Source: Streptomyces misionensis
Lineage (GTDB): Bacteria; Actinomycetota; Actinomycetes; Streptomycetales; Streptomycetaceae
Length of the DNA: 64,000 nt
Direction of reading: 5' to 3'
NCBI RefSeq assembly: GCF_900104815.1
Contig: NZ_FNTD01000004.1
Span: 7,005,001-7,069,000 of the forward strand
The notes below the pieces were generated by a model, which worked only from the letters and a program-made list of their open reading frames with translations, was not told the origin of the DNA and made no database searches. Positions 53,986-63,037 of this stretch are shown here, piece after piece; position 1 is the first letter of the stretch; every line of letters starts with the position of its first letter. The position numbers were made by a program, and so were the translations under genes.

Positions 53986-54852
53986 TCAGAGGCCGAGGTA
54001 GTCGCCCAGGTCGGCGTAGTCGACCTGCCACAGGCCAGGAGAGCCGGTCGGGTACTGGGAGCGGAACCCGAGCATGCGCTGGACGCGCGGCGAGAGCGTC
54101 CTGGCGACCTCCATGTCCACCAGGAAGGGGTACGCCTCCTCACCGGTGAGGTAGCCCGGGTTGAGGGCGAAGGCCACGGCCCGCCGGTACTCGTCGCCGG
54201 TCCGGTTGGCGCCACCACCGTGCGCGGTCTTGCCGCTGAACAGCAGGGCGTCTCCGGCGTTCATGACCGCGGGGACGGTCTGCTCGGGAGTCCCGCGGTC
54301 CTCGAAGTCGCTCCAGTGGTTGCTCCCGGGGATGACTCGGGTGGCGCCGTTCTCCTCCGTGAAGTCGGTCAGGGCGATGAGGAAGTTGAGGGTGACCTCC
54401 GGACCGTCGGGCCCCATGCCGATGAACGGGAACCAGTTCTCCAGGTCCCGGTGCAGCATCTGCGCCTGGCTGTGGGGGCCGATCTCGATCACCTGGGCGG
54501 TGGTCATCCAGTACGTGCCCGACTCCGGGAGGAAGATCCGGTCGCAGATCTCGTGGACCAGCGGGTGTTCGAGGATCTCGTTGCGGAACGTGGCGCTGTG
54601 CGTGACCAGGTTCGTGAGTCGCTTGGTGTTGCTGCCGTGGAAGGCGGCCACCATTTCGTCCTCGTGGGTCGAGCCCGGGCGAAGCGCCCTCAGCGGCGGC
54701 TCGATCTCGGTGTTGAAGCGGTTCATCTGATCCGCCGTCAGGAAGTTCCTGACGATGACGCCTCCGTCGCGGCTGAGGAGTTCGAGGACCTCTTCCGTCG
54801 GCGTGTCAGCCGTCACCGACGACAGGGTCTGGGGCTGCTGCTGTGCTGTCAT
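53986..54852 (-). CDS. Phytanoyl-CoA dioxygenase (PhyH)-family oxygenase
   Basis: 288 residues. The iron ligands are His-x-Asp in MLHRDLENWFPF and the distal His in GKTAHGGGANRT, with a following Arg in YRRAVAFALNPG for 2-oxoglutarate. ENGATRVIPGSNHW is a family hallmark. It is a hydroxylase of an unknown small molecule. ATG 54852 has GAGGGAGAG upstream. It is the last gene of a long minus-strand train but is separated from the AMP-ligase by 284 bp, so it may have its own promoter. Confidence 0.9.
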   Translation of the reverse strand: MTAQQQPQTLSSVTADTPTEEVLELLSRDGGVIVRNFLTADQMNRFNTEIEPPLRALRPGSTHEDEMVAAFHGSNTKRLTNLVTHSATFRNEILEHPLVHEICDRIFLPESGTYWMTTAQVIEIGPHSQAQMLHRDLENWFPFIGMGPDGPEVTLNFLIALTDFTEENGATRVIPGSNHWSDFEDRGTPEQTVPAVMNAGDALLFSGKTAHGGGANRTGDEYRRAVAFALNPGYLTGEEAYPFLVDMEVARTLSPRVQRMLGFRSQYPTGSPGLWQVDYADLGDYLGL

Positions 54853-55136
54853 GCGGATTCTCTCCCTCAACGTGAACTCCGGGTCACCGCTCACCCGACC
54901 GACCGCCGGAGTGCCGGCTCTCGCGGTCGACCGCGCGTCGTCTCCCCGCTGTTCCTGTGGTGTGTGGCGTCACTCTCGTCAGCCACGACCGCCGGCGAGA
55001 ACGACAGCGAGCACCTGCTTCGCCCGGGTCCGGTGCACGATGCACAGGAGCCCGGTACCGGGCAGCGGTGAGTGGCCGCCGTCAGGCCGGCGTGTCGCCC
55101 GGCCCGCTCCGGCACCGGAACCGGCGACCGGGTGGT

Positions 55137-56825
55137 TCACCGCGTCCCGTCCCCGGGCGAGTGCGGCCCGGTGCCGTCGATGCCGCCGCGGAGTTCGGCG
55201 CGCCGGATCTTGCCGCTCTGCGTCTTGGGCAGGTCGGCGAGGAAACGGACCAGGCGGGGGCACTTGTAGGCGGCCAGCCGCTCACGGGAGAAGGCGATCA
55301 GCTCCTCCGCCGTGGCGGTCCGGCCCGCCTTGAGCGAGACGTAGGCGACGACGGTCTCGCCGCGGTACGCGTCCGGCTGCCCGACGACCGCGGCCTCCAG
55401 CACGGACGGATGCTCGTACAGCGCGTCCTCCACCTCGCGCGGCCATACCTTGTAACCGGACACGTTGATCTGGTCCTTGAGCCGGTCCACCAGGTAGACC
55501 CAGCCCTGCTCGTCGATGACGGCGACGTCGCCGGTACGAAGCCGGCCCTCCGGCATCGTCCGGCGGGTGGCCTCGGGCTTGCCCCAGTACCCGGGCACCA
55601 CCTGCGGTCCGCTCAGCTCGAGTTCGCCCTGCGCCCCGCTCGGCAGCGGGTTGCCGTCCGGGTCGACGACGCGCGCGGTGAGGTGCGGCAGGGGTTTGCC
55701 GATGGACAGCGTCCCGCTCGGCGGATGGACGGGCGCCCGGTCCCCCGGAGGCACGGCGATGACGGCGGACGTCGTCTCGGTCATCCCGTAGCCGTTGTGG
55801 AGGTAGACGCCGAACCGCTCCAGGAACCGCTCGACGGCGGCCGGCGGGATCGGCGCGCCTCCGGAGTACAACGCCTTCACCGACGCGAAGTGCCGCGGAC
55901 CGGCCTGCGGCAGTTCGCAGATCGCGTTGTACGCCGTGATGGAGCCGATGGTGCAGGTCACGCCGTGCTCGGCGAAGGCCTCCAGCACGACCTCGGGGTG
56001 GAACCGGCCCGTGAGGACGAGCGTGGTGTCGGTGAGCAGGGAGACCGTCGCGTTGACCACCGCGCCGGTGATGTGGAACAGCGGGGCGATGGCGAGTACG
56101 ACGTCCCCGTCGCTCAGACCGGTCCAGGACGCGTAGGCCGACACCACGCTCAGCACGTTGCCGTGGGTGTTCATGGCGCCCTTCGGCGGCCCCGTCGTGC
56201 CGGAGGTGTAGGTCAGGAACGCGACGTCGTCGCAGGTCGGCTGTACGGGCGAGGGGCCGCGGCCCGTGAACTCACCGATCAGCGCCACCAGATCGCCGTC
56301 CGGTGCCGGGGCGTGGCGTCGCGTCGTCGCGAAGACCCGCGGATCGTCGCGGGATTGGTAGTCCAGCGGTGACGTGCTGATCAGCCACCGGACCGTGCTC
56401 CCCGCCAGCGTGCCGAGCGTCTCGTGGACGTCCGCGTCCGCGCAGACGACCCCGACCGCGCCGGAGTCGTCGATGATCCGGCGCAGCTCCCGGCGCCGGT
56501 ACATCGGATTGAGCCCCAGTGCCGTGGCCCCCAGCTTCCACAGGGCCAGCAGCACCAGCGCGTACTGCGGGATGTTCTGCAGGTACACGCCGACGCGATC
56601 ACCCCGCCCGGTCCCGCGGGCCTCGAACGCGGCGGCCAGGGCGTCCGACGCCGCGTCCACCTCCCGCGCGGACAGGGCGCCGTCGAAGTAGCGGAGCGCC
56701 GTCCCCTCCGGGTTCTTCGCCACGCGTGCCTTCCAGGCGGCCACCAGCGAGCCGGGAACCGCATCCGTCCCCGAGCCGGCCCCATCGGGGAACGTGTCCC
56801 TCCGCCGGCCCTCGTCCACAGCCAT
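55137..56825 (-). CDS. AMP-dependent acyl-CoA synthetase/ligase 1
   Basis: 562 residues of the ANL family. LTYTSGTTGPPKGAMNTH is the ATP loop, NGYGMTETTS the A5 motif, GRLRTGDVAVID and DRLKDQINVSGYKVWPREVE the hinge and A8, and LPKTQSGKIRRAEL the catalytic Lys motif. All are intact. It activates a carboxylic acid, usually as a CoA thioester. It starts 42 bp after a second ligase, which suggests sequential or alternative substrates in one pathway. Confidence 0.9.
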   Translation of the reverse strand: MAVDEGRRRDTFPDGAGSGTDAVPGSLVAAWKARVAKNPEGTALRYFDGALSAREVDAASDALAAAFEARGTGRGDRVGVYLQNIPQYALVLLALWKLGATALGLNPMYRRRELRRIIDDSGAVGVVCADADVHETLGTLAGSTVRWLISTSPLDYQSRDDPRVFATTRRHAPAPDGDLVALIGEFTGRGPSPVQPTCDDVAFLTYTSGTTGPPKGAMNTHGNVLSVVSAYASWTGLSDGDVVLAIAPLFHITGAVVNATVSLLTDTTLVLTGRFHPEVVLEAFAEHGVTCTIGSITAYNAICELPQAGPRHFASVKALYSGGAPIPPAAVERFLERFGVYLHNGYGMTETTSAVIAVPPGDRAPVHPPSGTLSIGKPLPHLTARVVDPDGNPLPSGAQGELELSGPQVVPGYWGKPEATRRTMPEGRLRTGDVAVIDEQGWVYLVDRLKDQINVSGYKVWPREVEDALYEHPSVLEAAVVGQPDAYRGETVVAYVSLKAGRTATAEELIAFSRERLAAYKCPRLVRFLADLPKTQSGKIRRAELRGGIDGTGPHSPGDGTR

Positions 56826-56867
56826 CCGCCGTCCTTCCCACCCGTGTCACCGCGCTTGTCATGCCGG

Positions 56868-58424
56868 TCACACGAGTTCGCGCTTGAGGATCTTTCCGGT
56901 GGACGTCATCGGCAGCGTCTCGACGATTTCCACGATGCGCGGGTATTTGTGCCCGGCCATCTGCTCCTTGCCCCAGGCGATCAGCTCGTCGGGACTGACG
57001 TCGGCGCCGCGGTCGAGGATGACGAACGCCTTGATCTCCTCGCCGTGGCTCTCGTGCGGCACGCCGACGACCGCCGCCAGGCTGATCGCCGGGTGCGTCA
57101 TCAGGACCTCCTCGATCTCGCGCGGGTACACGTTGAAGCCGCCGCGGATGATCAGGTCCTTCGCCCGGTCGACGATGTAGTAGAAGCCGTCCTTGTCCCT
57201 GCGGGCGAGGTCGCCGGTGCGGAACCAGCCGTCCCTGATCGCTTCGGCGGTGGCCTCGGGGCGGCCGTGGTAGCCCTTCATCACGTTGTGGCCCCTGACC
57301 GCGATCTCCCCGATGGCGCTTCCCGTGCCGTCGTCCTCGACCTCGGACCAGTCCGAGTCGACGAGCTTGAGCTCCACGCCCCAGACCGGCAGGCCGATGG
57401 AACCGGGCCGGGGCTTTTGCGCCGGATCGCTGAAGGTCACCACCGGCGAGGTCTCGGAGAGCCCGTAGCCCTCCAGGACCCGGACGCCCAGCCGCTCCCT
57501 GACCTGCTTGATGATCTCGGCGGGGAGCGAGGCCCCGCCGGAGACGCCCACGCGCAGGTTCCGTGCGATCCGCTCGACGTCGACCTCGTCGGTGAGCGCC
57601 CGCAACAGGCCCCACCACATGGTGGGGACGCCGGCGAAGAAGGTGATGTCCTCCCGCTGCATCAGGGACACCGCCTGCCGGGCGTCGAAGCGTGGCATCA
57701 GCACCAGTGTGCTCGCCGTCGAGAAGCCGGCGTTCATCTGCACGGTCGCGCCGAAGGAGTGGAACAGCGGCAGCACGAGCAGGTGGGTGTCCGAGGCGGG
57801 CTGGTTGTCCAACAGCCGGTTGCAGGCGAGGGCGTTGAGAACGAGGTTGGCGTGGCTGAGTTCGGCGCCCTTCGCCTGTCCTGTCGTACCACTCGTGTAG
57901 AGCAGCACGGCCGGGTCGTCCCCCGTGGTCCCGATGGTGTCGAACGTCGTCGCCGTGCCGCGCAGCGCGGCGCCCAGGGTCTCGACGCCCCCGATCGGGC
58001 TGTCCGCGCCGGGATCGGCGGTGATGAGGAAGAAGTGCTCGCAGCCCGCGGCCTCGGTGAACCCGGCGTGTCCCTGCGCGCCCATCGGCAGACCCGCGTC
58101 TCCCTCGAAGCAGAAGTACGCCTTCGCCCCCGAGTCGGCCAGGTGGTAGGCGATCTCCCGGCCCTTGAGCAGGATGTTGAGCGGTACGACGACGGCGCCG
58201 GCCTTGAGGATCCCGTAGTAGACGATCGGGAACCAGGGCAGGTTCGGACAACTGAGCGCGACCTTGTCGCCGGGCCGGACGCCGCGGTCGGCCAGGAGGT
58301 TGGCGACCCGGTTGGCGGCCGCGTCGACCTGGGCGTAGGTGAGGCGCGCCGGGCCGAGGACCACCGCGTCCCGGTCCGGGTACGTACGAGCGGAGTCCTC
58401 GAGCAGGACGGAGAGGTTCAGCAT
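56868..58424 (-). CDS. AMP-dependent long-chain acyl-CoA synthetase/ligase 2
   Basis: 518 residues. VLLYTSGTTGQAKGAELSH, GYGLSETSPVVTF, WFRTGDLARRDKDGFYYIVDR and MTSTGKILKREL are the complete ANL motifs, in the style of long-chain fatty-acid ligases. ATG 58424 is preceded by GGAAG; an upstream ATG in the same frame lacks support. A strong hairpin lies between it and the upstream aminotransferase gene, so it may be transcribed at a lower level or separately. Confidence 0.9.
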   Translation of the reverse strand: MLNLSVLLEDSARTYPDRDAVVLGPARLTYAQVDAAANRVANLLADRGVRPGDKVALSCPNLPWFPIVYYGILKAGAVVVPLNILLKGREIAYHLADSGAKAYFCFEGDAGLPMGAQGHAGFTEAAGCEHFFLITADPGADSPIGGVETLGAALRGTATTFDTIGTTGDDPAVLLYTSGTTGQAKGAELSHANLVLNALACNRLLDNQPASDTHLLVLPLFHSFGATVQMNAGFSTASTLVLMPRFDARQAVSLMQREDITFFAGVPTMWWGLLRALTDEVDVERIARNLRVGVSGGASLPAEIIKQVRERLGVRVLEGYGLSETSPVVTFSDPAQKPRPGSIGLPVWGVELKLVDSDWSEVEDDGTGSAIGEIAVRGHNVMKGYHGRPEATAEAIRDGWFRTGDLARRDKDGFYYIVDRAKDLIIRGGFNVYPREIEEVLMTHPAISLAAVVGVPHESHGEEIKAFVILDRGADVSPDELIAWGKEQMAGHKYPRIVEIVETLPMTSTGKILKRELV

Positions 58425-58445
58425 GGTGTCTTCCGGGAGGGTGGA

Positions 58446-58487
58446 CCGGGCCGGGCCGCGGAACTTGTGACACACGGCCCGGCCCGG
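58446..58487 (-). terminator. Strong hairpin between the aminotransferase and ligase genes
   Basis: CCGGGCCGGGCCG (58446-58458) and CGGCCCGGCCCGG (58475-58487) pair perfectly over 13 bp around a 16-nt loop. It lies in the 99-bp gap inside the minus-strand gene train and could be a terminator or an attenuator that sets the ratio of upstream to downstream genes. Confidence 0.6.
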
Positions 58488-58523
58488 GGCGGGTGGGGCG
58501 AACGGAGGGGCCCGATCCGGGCG

Positions 58524-59780
58524 TCACCACCTCCGCAGCAGCCGGTCGAGGGCCTCGGCCGTCGCCTCGATGTCGGCGGTGGTGTGTGCGGTGCTGACGA
58601 AGACCTTGCCGGACGGCATGAACAGGAAGCCCTGACGCAGCATCCCTTCGAGGATCACGGTCCAGAGCCCGCCGGTTCCGTGGAGCCTGGTGGCCCCGCC
58701 GGGAGGGACGTACTGGAGGAGCGAGCCGACGCGGTTGAAGCGACCGAAGTCAGCAGAGGGACCGAGAGCGCCACCGACGAGGGCCTCGAACTCGCACGAG
58801 GTCTGTTCGAGCAGCTCGTAGACCGCGGGATCGGCCAGGGCGCGCATCGTCGCCGCGACGGCGGCCAGTGCGATCGGGTTGGCGTTGAAGGTTCCGGCGT
58901 GGACGACACCGGCCGTCACCTGGTCGACCAGCTCCGCCCGGCCGACGACGGCGCTCTGGGTGAAACCGCCGGCCATCGCCTTCCCGAAGACGGACAGGTC
59001 GGGCAGCACGCCGTACTTCTCGGCCGCCCCGCCCCGGGCGATCCGGAACCCGGCGATCACCTCGTCGAAGACGAGGACGACACCGTGCCGGTCGCAGAGG
59101 GTGCGCAGCGTCGACAGGAATCGCGGTGCGGGTGCCTCGACGCCGGCGTTGCTCATGACCGGGTCGACGAGCACGGCCGCGATGTCACGCTCCACGGACT
59201 CGCTCAGCAGGCGCTCGGCCAGCTGTACGTCGTTGAAGCGCGCCACGACCAGGTCGTCCAGCACGCTGGTCGACTGCCCTCGTCCGCCGGGGGCCGCGGG
59301 GCGGTCGCAGTCGTCCTCGGACATCCCGGCGTACACGGTGTCGTGCCAGCCGTGGTAGCTCCTGGCGAACTTGAGGACACGGCGGCGCCCGGTGGCGGCT
59401 CGCGCGAGGCGCAGCGCGACCTGCACCGCCTCGGTCCCCGTGTTGCTCCACAGCAGTCGCTCGCCGTGCGGCACGGCTTCGAGGACCGCTTCCGCCGCGA
59501 GATATTCGAGCGGGTGGCCCGTGCCGACGACCTGCATCTTCTTCGCGACCTCGGACACCGCGGACAGCACGCGCGCATCACCGTGACCGAGGACGAGCGG
59601 GCCCCAGGCCATCACGTAGTCGATGTACCGGTCGCCGTCCAGGTCCCAGACGTACGCGCCCCGTGCCTCCTGTACGAAGAGCGGGTGGGGAGGCATCGCG
59701 GCGCGCAGGCCCGACCCCACACCGCCGCCGACGCTGCGCCCGGTTCGCTCGAACGCCAAGCGTGATGATTCCAGGGCCAT
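58524..59780 (-). CDS. Class III PLP aminotransferase (glutamate-1-semialdehyde aminomutase-like)
   Basis: 418 residues. WDLDGDRYIDYVMAWGPLVLGH, SNTGTEAVQVALRLARAATGR, SYHGWHD, LVFDEVIAGFR and the Schiff-base Lys in SVFGKAMAGGF are typical of the class III subgroup with glutamate-1-semialdehyde aminomutases and omega-amine transaminases. True heme-pathway aminomutase is unlikely in this context. With an amine oxidase, alcohol dehydrogenase and acyl ligases nearby it probably interconverts an amine and aldehyde. It starts 17 bp after the alcohol dehydrogenase. Confidence 0.9.
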   Translation of the reverse strand: MALESSRLAFERTGRSVGGGVGSGLRAAMPPHPLFVQEARGAYVWDLDGDRYIDYVMAWGPLVLGHGDARVLSAVSEVAKKMQVVGTGHPLEYLAAEAVLEAVPHGERLLWSNTGTEAVQVALRLARAATGRRRVLKFARSYHGWHDTVYAGMSEDDCDRPAAPGGRGQSTSVLDDLVVARFNDVQLAERLLSESVERDIAAVLVDPVMSNAGVEAPAPRFLSTLRTLCDRHGVVLVFDEVIAGFRIARGGAAEKYGVLPDLSVFGKAMAGGFTQSAVVGRAELVDQVTAGVVHAGTFNANPIALAAVAATMRALADPAVYELLEQTSCEFEALVGGALGPSADFGRFNRVGSLLQYVPPGGATRLHGTGGLWTVILEGMLRQGFLFMPSGKVFVSTAHTTADIEATAEALDRLLRRW

Positions 59781-59797
59781 GCGCTTGCCACTGCCTT

Positions 59798-60913
59798 TCA
59801 GTACGTGATCACCGAGCGGATGCCGATGCCGCGCCGCATCTGGTCGAACGCCTCGTTGACGTCCTTCAGATCGATCACGCGCGTCACGAGGGAGTCGAGG
59901 TCGATGCGGTTGTCCATGTAGTGGTCGATCAGCAGGGGGAAGTCGCAATCCGGCTTGCTGGAGCCGTAGTTCGAGCCGATGAGGGACAGCTCCTGGTCGG
60001 ACATGACGAAGGGGTCGATGGAGATCCGCATGCCGTCCGCCACCTGCCCGGCGACCACCGCCGTGCCGCCCCGGGCCAGGACTCCGTAGGCCGACTCGAT
60101 GGTGCGTGGCAGCCCGATGGCCTCGATGGCGATCTCCACCCCGCGTCCGCCGGTGAGCTGGTGCACCCTGCCGGCGAGATCCTCGCGGCCGTTGTTGATC
60201 AGCTCCGTCGCACCGAAGACGCGTGCCTGCCGGAGCTTCTCGTCGGAGATGTCCGCGGCGATGATCTTCCGCGCGCCGGCGAGCCGGGCGCCCTGAACCG
60301 CGTTCAGGCCGACGCCGCCGCAGCCGAGGACCAGCACGGTGTCGCTCGGACGCACCTTGGCGGTGTTGACGGCCGCGCCGACGCCGGTCGTGACGGCGCA
60401 ACCGACCAGAGCCGACTGTTCGAACGGGGCGTCGCGCCGGATGGCGATCGCGCCCGATTCGGGCACAAGGGTGTACTGGCCGAACGTTCCGAGGCCCGCG
60501 AAGCTGTAGACGTCGCCCTCGCCCACGGACGTGATCCGAGGCCGGCCGTCGAACGACAGGTGATTCGCCGAGTGCCGGCTGACCATGTCACACAAGACCG
60601 GCCTGCCACCGACGCAATAGCGGCAGCGGCGGCACGAGGGCGTCCAGGACAGCACGACGTGATCGCCCTGCTTCAGCGTCGTGACGCCTTCGCCGACACT
60701 CTCGACGATCCCGGCCCCCTCATGGCCGAGGATCATCGGCGAAGGCACCTCCCATTCGCCTGCGAGCACGTGAAGGTCGCTGTGGCACACCCCGCTTGCC
60801 TTGAGCCGCACGAGCACCTCGCCGGGCGGAGGCGTCGAGGGGAGGGTCACTTTCTCGATGGTCAGCGGTTCGTTCGCCGTCCTGAAGACAGCGGCGTCGA
60901 ATTCGATGGTCAT
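59798..60913 (-). CDS. Zinc-dependent alcohol dehydrogenase (class III-like MDR)
   Basis: 371 residues. The catalytic zinc ligands are in GVCHSDLHV and LGHEGAG, the structural zinc Cys in SCRRCRYCVGGRPVLC, and the cofactor motif is VLGCGGVGLNAVQGARL. This matches the arylalcohol/S-hydroxymethyl-thiol dehydrogenase branch. ATG 60913 follows AAGGAAG. In the operon it would oxidise an alcohol or reduce an aldehyde between the amine-handling and acid-activating steps. Confidence 0.92.
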   Translation of the reverse strand: MTIEFDAAVFRTANEPLTIEKVTLPSTPPPGEVLVRLKASGVCHSDLHVLAGEWEVPSPMILGHEGAGIVESVGEGVTTLKQGDHVVLSWTPSCRRCRYCVGGRPVLCDMVSRHSANHLSFDGRPRITSVGEGDVYSFAGLGTFGQYTLVPESGAIAIRRDAPFEQSALVGCAVTTGVGAAVNTAKVRPSDTVLVLGCGGVGLNAVQGARLAGARKIIAADISDEKLRQARVFGATELINNGREDLAGRVHQLTGGRGVEIAIEAIGLPRTIESAYGVLARGGTAVVAGQVADGMRISIDPFVMSDQELSLIGSNYGSSKPDCDFPLLIDHYMDNRIDLDSLVTRVIDLKDVNEAFDQMRRGIGIRSVITY

Positions 60914-60941
60914 GAAGGCTTCCTTCTGTCCGCACTGTGGT

Positions 60942-61646
60942 TCACGCGATGGCCCCCGTTGCCTCGGCAGGCCTGGCGTCCAAGGCCGCGTTGTGGTGGT
61001 GCAGCGCGCGGTAGGCACGGAAGTAGACGAATCCCTGGGTGCCCCAGGTGGCCAGCGCGGCGGTGTAGAAGACCGTGCGGTTCGCGTCGTCGAACGGCAG
61101 GGGGAAGAAGTCGTAGATGATCGCGATGGTGGTGCCGGCGGCCGTGACCAGTGCCGTCCAGATCCCCGGCCACCTCGCGCCCGCCTCCCAGAGCCGCTTG
61201 ACGAAGTACCCGACGAACACCGCCGTGAGGAGATTGACGACGACGTAGAACACGGCGACCGAGTACGCGGCGCGGTCGGTGTGGAGGTCCGCGCCGTGGA
61301 AGTGCCGGAGGAACAGGCCGGCCACGACCGCGACCGCGAAGACGCCGACGTCGACTGCGAGGCTCGGCTTGTAGCGATGGGTGACCTTCATCAAGCCCAT
61401 GACCAGGATGACCGTGATGCCGACCGACCTGGAGAACGCGTCGAAGAAGTACGCCACGTCGTACAGGACGCTGCCGCTGTCGGCTCCGAGCAGCGACCAG
61501 AGCAGGAAGTTGCTGCCCGACGTCGCGACGACCATCCACTCCAGACCGAGGAGGTAGTTGCCGTACCGGCGGATGAACGTCCATCCGTAGAAGTACCCGG
61601 CGAAGATCATCCACAGGTCGGCCAGCAGGAACAGCGTCTCCTTCAC
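60942..61646 (-). CDS. Seven-helix membrane protein of unknown function
   Basis: 234 residues with seven predicted membrane helices, beginning ETLFLLADLWMIFAGYFYGW and ending TWGTQGFVYFRAYRALHHH. Acidic residues within helices (LGLEWMVVATSG, YDVAYFFDAFS, AIIYDFFPLPFDD) could be functional. The size and 7-TM plan recall small membrane-bound terpene cyclases, but I cannot identify their motifs, so this is only a thought. GTG 61646 overlaps the amine-oxidase stop as GTGA, tying the two proteins together. Confidence 0.75.
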   Translation of the reverse strand: MKETLFLLADLWMIFAGYFYGWTFIRRYGNYLLGLEWMVVATSGSNFLLWSLLGADSGSVLYDVAYFFDAFSRSVGITVILVMGLMKVTHRYKPSLAVDVGVFAVAVVAGLFLRHFHGADLHTDRAAYSVAVFYVVVNLLTAVFVGYFVKRLWEAGARWPGIWTALVTAAGTTIAIIYDFFPLPFDDANRTVFYTAALATWGTQGFVYFRAYRALHHHNAALDARPAEATGAIA

Positions 61647-63037
61647 CGCGGCACCCCCTCTCGCACGTCGTGGGACAGGAGGGAGATGACACGCTCGGCG
61701 GCGCGCTGGCCCGTCAGGACCGCGCCGTTCATCGTGCCGGCCCATTCGCCGGCGGCCTCGGTACCGGCCCAGTGGATGCGCCCGTGGGGCTCGGTCAGCG
61801 CCTTGCCGTAGCTCGTGGTCGCGTAGGGAGCGACGGCAGGGTTCGGGCCGCCCGGCGCGAACGGTTCCAAGCCCCAGCAGTGGTCCACGTAGTCGATGGG
61901 GTTGCGGGCCTGCGGACCGTAGAGGTCGACGAGCTGCCGGACGACCCGGTCGCGGCGGGCCTCGGGGCTGAAACCGTCGAAGACGCGCGGGTCGCAGAAG
62001 GCCATCAGCACGCCCGGCCCGCTGGGGGCGGGTGACACGTCGAAGGTGATGAACACGGTTCCGGTGTCGGTCACCGCCTCACCGGAGAGCCCGGCGGCCC
62101 GCCAGAACGGCACGTCGTAGGCCGCGAAGGCCTTGCTCAGCGCGCCCATGCGCCAGGTCCGCGTGAGCCCCTGGGCCTGCTCGGGCAGCGCGGGATCGAA
62201 CTCGATGGCGGCGCGGTGCGCCGGCGCGGCCGTGACGATCCCGTACCTGGCGTGGACCTGGCCGGAGTCGGTGTGGACGGTGACGCCATTGTCGTCCTGC
62301 GTGACGCGGCGCACCGGTGTCCCCAGGCGCACGCGGTCGCCCAGCTTCTCCGCCACCCGCTTGGCGATCTCCTGGGTGGTCTCGACGAGCCGGTCCTGCT
62401 GCTGGCCGCCCTCGACGTCCAGCATGTGATCGATTCCGCCCGCCGCACGGATGTAGCGCAGCGCGTGCAGCAGGGAGACGTCCGACGGGGTGCAGCCCCA
62501 CTGCACCTTGCTGACGACGGTCATCAGCGCACGAGTGCCGGGCAGCGCGTTCTTCCGGTCGAGCCACTCGCCGAACGAGACCGCGTCGAGCCGGCCGGCC
62601 TCGGGCGACTCCCACGCGGCGTCCACGTCGACGGTCGCGACCAGCTTGTTCACCGCCGACTGCACGCGGGCCATGTCCATTAGGGCCGCGGGGGAGACCT
62701 TGGGAATGGTGCCGCTGTAGGTGCGGCGCCGGCCTGCCATCCACAGCACGTTGCGACCCTGGTCGAACTGGCCGGTCGTGGTACACCCCATTCGGCTCGC
62801 GAGGTCCCGGACGGCCGTGTGACGGCGTGCCACCCACGTCGCCCCGAGGTCGACCCGCACGCCGGCCACCTCGCCGGAGAGCGACCGTCCTCCGACCCGG
62901 TCGCGGCCTTCCACGACCAGGACGGACCGCCCGTTGCCCGCCAGCCGCTCGGCAGCGCTCAGACCGGCGAAGCCGGCACCGACGACCACGACGTCGACCG
63001 TGCCGTCCCGGGAGCCGGACTCACGAGATCCCGGCAT
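61643..63037 (-). CDS. Flavin-containing amine oxidase
   Basis: 464 residues. The FAD-binding VVVVGAGFAGLSAAERLA is followed by VVEGRDRVGGRSLS, the GG-doublet of the monoamine-oxidase family. The C-terminal GRIHWAGTEAAGEWAGTMNGAVLTGQRAAERV is the second FAD motif, where TEAA is close to the usual TExA. It oxidises an amine to imine/aldehyde with O2. ATG 63037 follows a perfect AAGGAGG and overlaps the hydrolase gene by 17 nt. The substrate is unknown. Confidence 0.92.
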   Translation of the reverse strand: MPGSRESGSRDGTVDVVVVGAGFAGLSAAERLAGNGRSVLVVEGRDRVGGRSLSGEVAGVRVDLGATWVARRHTAVRDLASRMGCTTTGQFDQGRNVLWMAGRRRTYSGTIPKVSPAALMDMARVQSAVNKLVATVDVDAAWESPEAGRLDAVSFGEWLDRKNALPGTRALMTVVSKVQWGCTPSDVSLLHALRYIRAAGGIDHMLDVEGGQQQDRLVETTQEIAKRVAEKLGDRVRLGTPVRRVTQDDNGVTVHTDSGQVHARYGIVTAAPAHRAAIEFDPALPEQAQGLTRTWRMGALSKAFAAYDVPFWRAAGLSGEAVTDTGTVFITFDVSPAPSGPGVLMAFCDPRVFDGFSPEARRDRVVRQLVDLYGPQARNPIDYVDHCWGLEPFAPGGPNPAVAPYATTSYGKALTEPHGRIHWAGTEAAGEWAGTMNGAVLTGQRAAERVISLLSHDVREGVPR

